A stretch of DNA of 64,000 nt from JACVRW01 sp963751835 (GTDB lineage Bacteria; Actinomycetota; Thermoleophilia; Solirubrobacterales; Thermoleophilaceae): positions 62,001-126,000 of the forward strand of contig CAVVWD010000023.1 in assembly GCA_963751835.1 (NCBI GenBank), read 5' to 3'. The translations under genes and the position numbers were made by a program. The notes beneath the pieces were generated by a model that did no database searches, was not told the origin of the DNA, and saw only the letters and a list, made by a program, of their open reading frames with translations. Shown here piece after piece: positions 58,383-64,000 of the stretch; the stretch's first letter is position 1, and every line of letters begins with the position of its first letter.

Positions 58383-58616
58383 CTACGGATACAGGTCGCC
58401 CTCCTCGCCGATCACGAAGATCGCGCTCACCGGGCAGTTGCCCGCGGCGGTGAGGACGTCGTCGAGCGGTGCGCCGTCGGGATCGACCACCACCGCCTTG
58501 TCCTCCTCGTCGAGCTGGAAGACGTCGGGCGCCGTGTCCACGCAGTCGCCCGAGCCGATGCAGAGGCCGCGGTCGACCGTCACCTCGATGCGGTTCTGGC
58601 GCGAGAGCTCCGGCAT
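58383..58616 (-). CDS. Ferredoxin, single-cluster [3Fe-4S]/[4Fe-4S] type
   Basis: The product has 77 residues. The cluster motif is IEVTVDRGLCIGSGDCVDTAPDVFQLDEEDKAVV with a distant AAGNCPVSAIFV. The first group has C-x5-C with Gly/Ser where a fourth Cys might be, which is the pattern of the small actinobacterial [3Fe-4S] ferredoxins that serve P450s. The start overlaps the stop of the repeat-bearing membrane protein. It might donate electrons to the P450 at 27918, but it is far from it. Confidence 0.9.
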   Translation of the reverse strand: MPELSRQNRIEVTVDRGLCIGSGDCVDTAPDVFQLDEEDKAVVVDPDGAPLDDVLTAAGNCPVSAIFVIGEEGDLYP

Positions 58617-58906
58617 CAGCGCCGGCGGCGCAGCACGATGAGCGCGAGTGTCGCCACCAGCAGGACCAGCGGCACGAACGTGCGCGGGTCGAGCCCGCCG
58701 CCGTCGTGCGGCTCGGCCCCGGCCGGCATCGGGAACTCCTCCGCGGCCAGCACATCGTGCGGCTCCTGGATGCCGCTGGGATCGGCGGGGTAGCGGTCGT
58801 CGCGCGTCCCGATGCCGAACTCCTCGGCGGCGAGCACGTCGTGGGGCTCCTCGATCCCGCTCGGGTCGGGCGGGATCTCGGGCGACTGGCGTTCTGATTC
58901 GGTCAT
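58616..58906 (-). CDS. Small membrane protein with two tandem PHDVLAAEEF repeats
   Basis: ATG at 58906 gives 96 residues. Two near-identical units, DPSGIEEPHDVLAAEEFGIG and DPSGIQEPHDVLAAEEFPMP, lie in the soluble acidic N-terminal two-thirds. One C-terminal helix (FVPLVLLVATLALIVL) ends in RRRR, so the repeats probably face outside or stand as an N-out tail anchor. The stop overlaps the ferredoxin start by one base. The repeat suggests a binding motif used twice, perhaps for the ferredoxin or a metal. Family unknown. Confidence 0.75.
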   Translation of the reverse strand: MTESERQSPEIPPDPSGIEEPHDVLAAEEFGIGTRDDRYPADPSGIQEPHDVLAAEEFPMPAGAEPHDGGGLDPRTFVPLVLLVATLALIVLRRRR

Positions 58907-58927
58907 CGTCCCTATGGTTCCAAATCC

Positions 58928-59188
58928 ATGGAGCAGCAAGCACGAACCGAGCTCGAGGCGGCCGCCTTCCGCCAACTGGTCAAGCACCTGCGCGAACGAG
59001 CCGATGTTCAGAACATCGACCTGATGAACCTGGCCGGCTTTTGTCGCAACTGCCTGTCCCGTTGGTACCGCGAGGCCGCGGAGGAGCGGGGCATCGACCT
59101 CGACGAGGCGCAGGCGAGGGAAATCGTCTACGGAATGCCCTACTCCGAGTGGAAGTCAAAGCACCAGACAGAGCGCGCCACGCGCTAG
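58928..59188 (+). CDS. DUF1244-family protein
   Basis: The product has 86 residues. The core DVQNIDLMNLAGFCRNCLSRWYREAAEERGIDL matches DUF1244, with the conserved C-R-N-C pair, and ends YGMPYSEWKSKHQ. The family is small, mostly helical and of unknown role; the two cysteines suggest metal binding or redox. The start is only 21 bases from the divergent gene at 58906. The next gene begins inside its last codons. Confidence 0.9.
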   Translation: MEQQARTELEAAAFRQLVKHLRERADVQNIDLMNLAGFCRNCLSRWYREAAEERGIDLDEAQAREIVYGMPYSEWKSKHQTERATR

Positions 59189-59952
59189 TCCTCATCGCCC
59201 TCACGGCCGCGCTCGCGGGCTGCGGCAAGGCGTCCTCGCAGCCGGAGGAGGGCTCCGGCGCGGCCCCGGCGGCCGCCGGGGAGGTCGTGCTCACCCCCGA
59301 GACGGCGCGCGAGGGCCGCGAGCGGCTGCGCGAGCAGGAGGCGGCCGGCGCCCCGACCAAGGCGCGCGTGGTGGAGCTGCGCGGCGCGGGCGTGCCGTCC
59401 GATTCGGGCAGCGACCGCTACGCGGACGCGCCGAGCCCCGGAGCGCCCACCGACGCCGAGGTTCGCGCCGAGCTCCGCGAGGCGCGTGCGGCGCTGGCCG
59501 ACTTCCGCAAGCACCTCAACACCACAGCGTTCCTCGCGACGGGGCCGCGCGCCAGGGTGCTCCCCGACGGGACTGCGGTCGCGCCCGAGAACGCGCCCGA
59601 CATCGTCAAGCGCGTGATCCTCGCGGCCAACGAGATCGCCAAGTTCCCATACAAGTGGGGCGGCGGCCACGGCGCCTGGCGCGACAACGGCTACGACTGC
59701 TCGGGCTCGGTCTCGTTCGCGCTCGCGGGTGCCGGGCTGCTGGGGAGCCCGCTCACCTCAGGCGGCTTCCTGAACTACGGCGCGTCCGGTCCGGGCAGGT
59801 GGATCACGATCTACACGAACCCCGGTCACGTCTTCATGACCGTGGCGGGGCTGCGCTTCGACACGAGCGGCCAGGGCCGCGCCGGCACGCGCTGGCAGGC
59901 GGAGTCGGTCTCGACGGCCGGGTTCGCCGTGCGCCACGTCCCCGGGCTCTAG
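59149..59952 (+). CDS. NlpC/P60-like lipoprotein
   Basis: GTG at 59149 gives 267 residues, overlapping DUF1244 by 40 bases. A lipobox (LTAALAGC) follows a short basic head, so Cys is lipidated. Residues 35-140 are a charged helical linker (ETAREGRERLREQEA, EVRAELREARAALADFRKHLN). The C-terminal domain has FPYKWGGGHGAWRDNGYDCSGSVSFALAGAG with the catalytic Cys, and NPGHVFMTVAGLRFDTS with the His. It likely cuts peptidoglycan stem peptides or amides at the outer face of the membrane. Confidence 0.88.
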   Translation: MEVKAPDRARHALVLIALTAALAGCGKASSQPEEGSGAAPAAAGEVVLTPETAREGRERLREQEAAGAPTKARVVELRGAGVPSDSGSDRYADAPSPGAPTDAEVRAELREARAALADFRKHLNTTAFLATGPRARVLPDGTAVAPENAPDIVKRVILAANEIAKFPYKWGGGHGAWRDNGYDCSGSVSFALAGAGLLGSPLTSGGFLNYGASGPGRWITIYTNPGHVFMTVAGLRFDTSGQGRAGTRWQAESVSTAGFAVRHVPGL

Positions 59953-59958
59953 CGCGTC

Positions 59959-60426
59959 CTAGCCCGGCTGGTACGGCGGCGCCTCGCCCCAACCCCAGTG
60001 CGGCACGGGCGCCTTGGGAGGCGGCTCCGCATCCGGCTGTGAGTTGGCAACCGCGAGGCGTGTGCCCCATTCGATGTAGGCGAGGAAGGCCGAGCGGAAC
60101 TCCGGGTCGGCGGGCAGGCCGGCCTCGTCCGCGGCGTCGCAGATGAGGTTGACCCAGCGGCGGCGCATCTCCTCCGTGAGGGCGCGGCCGCGGTGCTTGC
60201 TCAGCATGTGCGGGTAGCCGCCGCGCTCCTCCGTGTAGCGCGGGGGGCCGCCGAACACCTCGGCAAGCCAGGTTGCCACGTACTTCGGGTGGTTCCGATC
60301 CATCCCGCGAAAGACGGGCTCGAGCAGCGGGTCCTCGCGCACCTTGGCGTAGAACACCTCGGTCAGGCGCTCGAACGTGTCCGGGCCACCGGCCCATTCG
60401 TAGAGGGTCGGGACCTCGTCACTCAC
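59959..60426 (-). CDS. Group II truncated hemoglobin
   Basis: GTG at 60426 gives 155 residues. The globin core reads TLYEWAGGPDTFERLTEVFYAKVREDPLLEPVFRGMD, with the proximal-His region in GGYPHMLSKHRGRALTEEMRRRWV, and CDAADEAGLPADPEFRSAFLAYIEWGTRLAV. This is the TrHbO-like group II pattern, with a longer C-terminus ending in GWGEAPPYQPG. It binds O2 or NO. Its start overlaps the stop of the protease gene (GTGA) and may be translated with it. Confidence 0.92.
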   Translation of the reverse strand: MSDEVPTLYEWAGGPDTFERLTEVFYAKVREDPLLEPVFRGMDRNHPKYVATWLAEVFGGPPRYTEERGGYPHMLSKHRGRALTEEMRRRWVNLICDAADEAGLPADPEFRSAFLAYIEWGTRLAVANSQPDAEPPPKAPVPHWGWGEAPPYQPG

Positions 60427-61412
60427 GTGTTGAGCTCCCCGGGTACGAGCTCGACCTCGCGCCTGCGGCCCGCTCGCAGCAGATCGACGGTCACGGGGAC
60501 GCCGATCAGGTCGGCGACCATGAGCCGCTGGAGGTCCTCCACCCGTTGCGTGCGCGTGCCGTCCACGGCCAGGATCATGTCCTCGGCGCGCAGGCCCGCG
60601 CGCGCGGCCGGGCTCCCCTCCACGACCTCAACCACCTCGATGCAGGCGCCGCCGTCGCCGGCGGCCGACCGCGCTGCCGGCGGAACCGGGCGTGGGCCGC
60701 CAGCGATCCCCAGGTAGGCTCGCCGCACGTGCCCGTCGGCCATCAGCGACGCGATCACGCGCTGAGTCGCCTCGTTCATGGGAACCGCAAGCCCGAGCCC
60801 GACACCGGCGACGGCGGTGTTGATTCCCACCACGCGGCCGCGGCTGTCCGCGAGCGCGCCGCCAGAGTTGCCCGGGTTGAGCGCGGCGTCGGTCTGGATG
60901 ACGTTGTCGATTATCCGCTGTGCGCGCCGCGAGCGCGCCGGCAGCGAGCGGCCGAGCGCTGAGACGACCCCGGCCGTGACCGACCCGCCCAGTCCGTTCG
61001 GGTTGCCGATCGCCACCACCAGCTGGCCGACCTTGAGGCGATCGGCGTCGCCAAGCTCGGCTGGGACGAGCGCGACACCCTCGGTACGGAGCAGCGCGAG
61101 GTCCGAGAGCGCGTCGCGGCCGATCACCTCGAAGCGCTCCTCGCGGCCGTCGGCGAAGGTCGCCCGGCCGCGCGCGGTCGAACGGCCGACGACGTGGGCC
61201 GAGGTGAGCAGAAAGCCGTCCGGTGTGAGCGCCACCGCGCTGCCGGCGCCGACCGGCATCTGCCCGCCGCGTGTGCGCCTCATGATCCGCAGGCTCGCAA
61301 CGGATGGAGAGAGCCGCTCCGCCACGGCGATCACCGCGCGCGAGTAGGCGTCGAGAGCGTCCGACTCCCGTGACTCAATGGGCGGCGGCTCGGCAACCCC
61401 AGGGGCGCTCAC
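60423..61412 (-). CDS. HtrA/DegP-like S1C serine protease with PDZ domain
   Basis: GTG at 61412 gives 329 residues. The trypsin fold is complete: H73 (LLTSAHVVG), D104 (ALSDLAL) and S183 (NPGNSGGALAD). GVGLGLAVPMNEATQRV follows, then a PDZ domain (VVEGSPAARAGLRAEDMILAVDGTRTQRVEDLQRLM). No signal peptide is obvious, so it may act in the cytoplasm or by another export route. It overlaps the upstream pseudoprotease stop by four bases. Confidence 0.92.
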   Translation of the reverse strand: MSAPGVAEPPPIESRESDALDAYSRAVIAVAERLSPSVASLRIMRRTRGGQMPVGAGSAVALTPDGFLLTSAHVVGRSTARGRATFADGREERFEVIGRDALSDLALLRTEGVALVPAELGDADRLKVGQLVVAIGNPNGLGGSVTAGVVSALGRSLPARSRRAQRIIDNVIQTDAALNPGNSGGALADSRGRVVGINTAVAGVGLGLAVPMNEATQRVIASLMADGHVRRAYLGIAGGPRPVPPAARSAAGDGGACIEVVEVVEGSPAARAGLRAEDMILAVDGTRTQRVEDLQRLMVADLIGVPVTVDLLRAGRRREVELVPGELNT

Positions 61413-62314
61413 GCCGCCTCCTTCGCCTCGGCGAAGCTCGCGGTCACGGAGCGCTCCTCGGTGCCGCGCACCACGGTCAGGGCGAGCTCCCCGCCCGCGG
61501 GGGGCAGCTCGTCGAGCGCCGTGTAGAGCGCCTCGACGCCGTCGATCTCTTGTCCGCCGGCGGCGACGATCAGATCGCCCCGCTCGATACCCGCTCGGGC
61601 GGCCGGGCCGTCCTCCTCGACCGCGCGGACGAGAAGGCCCTCGCGCTCGGGCAGGCCCACCGCGCGGCGCATGCGGCGCGCCGCCCGCGGAGGTGCCACC
61701 GCCACGCCGAGCCGGTGCGAGGCCGGCGCCTCGCCGCGCGCGAGGAGCAAGACGCGCTCCTTGACGGCGGCGTTCGCGGGCGCGGCCAGGATCAGCCCGC
61801 CGTCGAGCCGGATGCTGTTGACCCCGAGCAGGTTCCCCGCGGGATCGACCAGCGGGCCTCCCGACGAGCCGCGGGGCAGCGGCGCCGTGTGCTCGATGGC
61901 GCTGCGCACCCGGCGCCCGCGCGGGCCCCGGAAGCTCCGTGCCCCCGAGGACACGAAGCCGAGTGTGGCCCGGAGACCGCGGCCGCCGGGGTTGGCGAGC
62001 GCCACAACCGCCGTCCCGATTCCGGGCTCGTCGCCCGGCTCCCAAGCGATCGCGGGCGCGGCACCGGTATCGAGCGCCAGCACCGCCAACCCGAGGTCCG
62101 GGTCCACGCCCGCCACCTCGGCCGCCTCACGCCTGCCGTCCTCGAACACCACGGTCAGCTCATCGCGACGGAGGTTCTGCGTCGCCGTGAGGACCTGGCC
62201 CTCCGCGATCACGACTCCCGAACCGAGGCCCCAACCCCGGCCGAGTCCCACGACGGAGGGCCCCACCTTCCCGGCGACCTCCGCGATCGTGTCCTGCAAA
62301 GCCTGTACAGCCAT
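61409..62314 (-). CDS. HtrA-like pseudoprotease with PDZ domain
   Basis: This 301-residue paralogue of the previous gene has lost the catalytic His: the position aligned with H73 is Q46 (VLTATQNL). Asp (D73 in DPDLGLAVLAL) and Ser (S151 in PRGSSGGPLVD) remain. The PDZ domain (AVEEDGPAARAGIERGDLIVAAGGQEIDGVEALYTAL) is normal. It precedes the active protease in one operon with a GTGA overlap, so it could be a partner subunit or substrate adaptor. It is divergent from the HxlR regulator. Confidence 0.88.
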   Translation of the reverse strand: MAVQALQDTIAEVAGKVGPSVVGLGRGWGLGSGVVIAEGQVLTATQNLRRDELTVVFEDGRREAAEVAGVDPDLGLAVLALDTGAAPAIAWEPGDEPGIGTAVVALANPGGRGLRATLGFVSSGARSFRGPRGRRVRSAIEHTAPLPRGSSGGPLVDPAGNLLGVNSIRLDGGLILAAPANAAVKERVLLLARGEAPASHRLGVAVAPPRAARRMRRAVGLPEREGLLVRAVEEDGPAARAGIERGDLIVAAGGQEIDGVEALYTALDELPPAGGELALTVVRGTEERSVTASFAEAKEAA

Positions 62315-62327
62315 CTCGCCTCCAGAG

Positions 62328-62352
62328 AGTCACTTGCAAATTGCTAGTGACT
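62328..62352. promoter_or_regulatory. Candidate HxlR operator, 25-base palindrome
   Basis: AGTCACTTGCAA-A-TTGCTAGTGACT is symmetric around A62340 with 11 of 12 arm pairs matching. It lies 13 bases from the pseudoprotease start and 35 bases before the HxlR gene, overlapping the expected -35 of the latter. The ACTTGCAA core recalls the spaced dimer sites of HxlR/YodB regulators. Confidence 0.7.
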
Positions 62353-62387
62353 ATACACCGGCGGTTCGTGTGCGAGCATTGGACGCC

Positions 62388-62807
62388 GTGAACGACTCCC
62401 CGACCCCGCTCGCGGCCGCCCTCGACAGCGTCGGCGACCGCTGGACGCTTCTCATCATCGAGGCGCTGCTCGACGGCCCGCGGCGCTTCGGCGACATCCA
62501 GGAGCTGCTGCCGCGGATCGCGCCCAACGTCTTGAGCCAGCGCCTGCGCCGTCTCGAGGGCGAGGGCCTCGTGGTCGCGCAGCCTTACTCGGAGCGCCCG
62601 CAGCGCTTCGTGTACGAGCTGACCGCGTCGGGGCACGAGCTGGCGGGGGCGCTGCGGCTGCTCGCCGACTGGGGAGCTCGCCACCGCGACGCTGCCGAGC
62701 CGCCTCGCCACGAGGCGTGCGGAACCCCGGTCGAGGCGCGCTGGTGGTGCCCCACCTGCGAGCGCCCCGTGGACGGGGACGAGGCGGCGGACCTGCACTA
62801 CGCGTAG
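62388..62807 (+). CDS. HxlR-family winged-helix regulator with C-terminal cysteine pairs
   Basis: GTG at 62388 gives 139 residues (in-frame TTG at 62379 and GTG at 62370 are possible). The HxlR core is clear: PLAAALDSVGDRWTLLIIEALLDGPRRFGDIQELLPRIAPNVLSQRLRRLEGEGLVVAQPYSERPQRFVYELTASG. The C-terminus adds HEACGTPVEARWWCPTCERP, three cysteines that look like a zinc ribbon or redox switch, not part of the basic family. It probably controls the divergent pseudoprotease-protease-globin operon through the 25-base palindrome. Confidence 0.9.
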   Translation: MNDSPTPLAAALDSVGDRWTLLIIEALLDGPRRFGDIQELLPRIAPNVLSQRLRRLEGEGLVVAQPYSERPQRFVYELTASGHELAGALRLLADWGARHRDAAEPPRHEACGTPVEARWWCPTCERPVDGDEAADLHYA

Positions 62808-62882
62808 CCGTTGTGAGCCGGCCCAGCCAGGCCCTCTCCGCACCGCAGCGGGGCTTGTGGCGACTGCTACCTTCCGCCGTTC

Positions 62883-63380
62883 GTGGAGGACGAGCCCACA
62901 CGCCGTCTGGAGACGGGGCGGCCTCCGGACGGGCCCCGGCGCCCCCCGGGCCGAGAGGCCGACGCCGTATACAGGCGCCGGCGGCTCATTGCCGCCGGTG
63001 TGTTCGGCGCGATCTTTCTCCTGTTGATCGTGCTCATCGTGAGCGCGGGCGGAAGCGACGAGGAGGACCCGGGGAACGCACCCGCTGACCTCGGCGTCCC
63101 GACCACGACCCTCGACTCACGTGAGACCGACACCGAGACAGAGACCGACCGTGACCGGACCGAAACCGAGACGACGCCCGAGGACGGCGGCACGGCCGGG
63201 GGCGCCCCGGCCACGCCGGTGACCCCGCCTACGGGCGGCGGCACCACGGGCGGTGGCACCACGGGCACGCCGGCCGCGCCGGTCACCCCGCCGCCGCAGG
63301 AGGGCGGCGGCGAGGCCGTCCCCGTCGCACCCGACCCAACGCCGCAGACCGGTGAGGGCGGCGGAGCCGTGGCCCCGTAG
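62883..63380 (+). CDS. Hypothetical single-span membrane protein with low-complexity tail
   Basis: GTG at 62883 gives 165 residues. A polar Arg/Pro head precedes one helix (RLIAAGVFGAIFLLLIVLIVSAGG). The outer part is disordered: Asp/Glu/Thr-rich (SRETDTETETDRDRTETETT), then Gly/Thr/Pro repeats (PVTPPTGGGTTGGGTTG). Such tails are typical of cell-surface proteins in this lineage. No domain is recognised. It probably tethers or spaces something at the membrane. Confidence 0.65.
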   Translation: MEDEPTRRLETGRPPDGPRRPPGREADAVYRRRRLIAAGVFGAIFLLLIVLIVSAGGSDEEDPGNAPADLGVPTTTLDSRETDTETETDRDRTETETTPEDGGTAGGAPATPVTPPTGGGTTGGGTTGTPAAPVTPPPQEGGGEAVPVAPDPTPQTGEGGGAVAP

Positions 63381-63404
63381 GGCGACGGGTAGGCGCGCCA
63401 GGTT

Positions 63405-63818
63405 TCAGTCGTCGTCCACCGGCCGGCGACGGGAGCGCTTGAGCTCGCCCCGGCGCCGCTTGCTGTCGAGCCGCTGCCGGCGCGACGCGACCGTGGGCCT
63501 GCTCGCCCGCCGCGGCCGCTGAATCAGGAGCGCGGACTCGAGCCGCGCACGCAGCCGCTCGAGCGCGAGCTCGCGGTTGCGAGTCTGGCTGCGAGTGTCC
63601 TGCGCCACCGCCCGCACGACGGGCCCGAGCCGCGCCGCAATCCGGCGCTTGTGCTCGTCACTGAGGGCGCGCGAGGCCTCGACGTCGAACACCGCCTCCA
63701 CCCGCGAGGCGGTCACGTTGGCATGCTGGCCGCCCGGGCCCGATGAGCGGCTCGCACGCAACTCCACCTCGGACAGCGGCACGGCCGCGCCGTGGCCGAT
63801 GGGCATGGGATCGTCCAT
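63405..63818 (-). CDS. arfB: Peptidyl-tRNA hydrolase ArfB (YaeJ-like RF-1 domain)
   Basis: The product has 137 residues. The release-factor domain holds the catalytic GGQ in RASRSSGPGGQHANVTASRVEAVFDV. The C-terminal tail is strongly basic (QRPRRASRPTVASRRQRLDSKRRRGELKRSRRR), as needed to enter the empty mRNA channel of a stalled ribosome. It rescues ribosomes on truncated mRNA without a codon. It is the last but one gene of the window, upstream of the unknown membrane protein on the opposite strand. Confidence 0.92.
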   Translation of the reverse strand: MDDPMPIGHGAAVPLSEVELRASRSSGPGGQHANVTASRVEAVFDVEASRALSDEHKRRIAARLGPVVRAVAQDTRSQTRNRELALERLRARLESALLIQRPRRASRPTVASRRQRLDSKRRRGELKRSRRRPVDDD

Positions 63819-63848
63819 GGCCGCGGGCAGGCTAGTGACCAGCGGGCA

Positions 63849-63998
63849 TCAGCGCCGGCGCAGCAGGCGCCGCCTGCGCGGGCGGCCCGTGTGACGGCGG
63901 CGCCGGGCACGCCACTCGCGCAGCGTGAGCCCGTCCGGCACGTCGCACTCGAGCGGGAGGAACCCCTGTTCGCGAACAGTCTCGGTGGTGGCGGTCAT
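63849..63998 (-). CDS. 49-residue basic small protein
   Basis: ATG at 63998 gives TATTETVREQGFLPLECDVP, then DGLTLREWRARRRHTG and an Arg-rich end RPRRRRLLRRR. The acidic front and CDVPDGLTLREWR segment look conserved in nature; the basic end could bind nucleic acid. It ends 30 bases before the arfB start on the same strand and may be its operon partner. The start is 2 bases from the window edge, so its upstream signals cannot be seen. Confidence 0.55.
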   Translation of the reverse strand: MTATTETVREQGFLPLECDVPDGLTLREWRARRRRHTGRPRRRRLLRRR

Positions 63999-64000
63999 GC

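Overview
The window reads as chromosomal DNA of a free-living, very GC-rich actinobacterium. Codon third positions are almost all G or C, GTG and TTG starts are common, many starts have little room for a leader, and the gene content resembles soil Thermoleophilia (Solirubrobacterales-like). This placement is an inference from gene content, not a measured phylogeny. There are no rRNA or tRNA genes, no CRISPR array, no insertion sequence, and no phage or plasmid module. The genes are metabolic, regulatory and envelope genes in short operons, often overlapping by 1 to 4 bases.

Layout. 1-2730: a dienelactone hydrolase cut by the window edge, an AhpD-like protein without its cysteines, and XRE and TetR regulators. 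2783-9134: an acyl-CoA dehydrogenase and a two-subunit methylcrotonyl-CoA-type carboxylase (branched-chain or isoprenoid acyl-CoA catabolism), a scar with two gene remnants, and a second acyl-CoA dehydrogenase. 9362-15335: an M20 peptidase, an ECF42-type sigma factor facing a DUF4287/SRPBCC gene across a symmetric promoter, AzlCD export, and an MFS carrier. 15384-20595: a large FAD oxidoreductase joined to an acetoacetate-decarboxylase-like domain, an NTF2-like protein, a 3-hydroxyacyl-CoA dehydrogenase and HdeD. 20677-27917: membrane genes (unknown, RDD, NfeD, slipin), lipid-modifying enzymes (desaturase, cyclopropane synthase), an epoxide-hydrolase-like enzyme, and an AraC regulator with a VOC protein. 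27918-33512: P450 and DUF1772, a TetR gene beside a 35-base palindrome, an NmrA-like protein, a 21-residue membrane peptide, a zinc peptidase and an aldo/keto reductase. 33557-42698: a DHA2 exporter, the xylose locus (xylB facing xylA plus a ROK repressor and a NUDIX gene), a sugar dehydrogenase/isomerase pair and a LysR regulator. 42777-48416: an unknown membrane protein, a DmpA-type peptidase, a VOC gene and a lamin-tail secreted protein (both frameshifted), decayed paralogues, PhzF, a PH-domain protein and a truncated sigma factor. 48505-52288: an M23 peptidase and an all-in-one Rsb-like partner-switching protein followed by its STAS partner. 52299-58219: alpha/beta hydrolase, FMO, SDR and ALDH (a plausible ketone/alcohol oxidation set), and a PAS plus metallo-beta-lactamase pair. 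58216-63998: ferredoxin, repeat-bearing membrane protein, DUF1244, NlpC/P60 lipoprotein, truncated globin, a catalytic HtrA-like protease with a pseudoprotease, an HxlR regulator with a 25-base palindrome, ArfB, and a 49-residue basic protein.

The most rewarding points are the symmetric ECF42 promoter at 11110-11137, the FAD-ADC fusion, the fused stress-switch protein at 49364-51938, the protease/pseudoprotease pair at 60423-62314, and several near-perfect operator palindromes beside their regulators. Four genes carry a one-base insertion that splits an otherwise intact protein. The pattern suggests base-calling or assembly errors as much as real decay.
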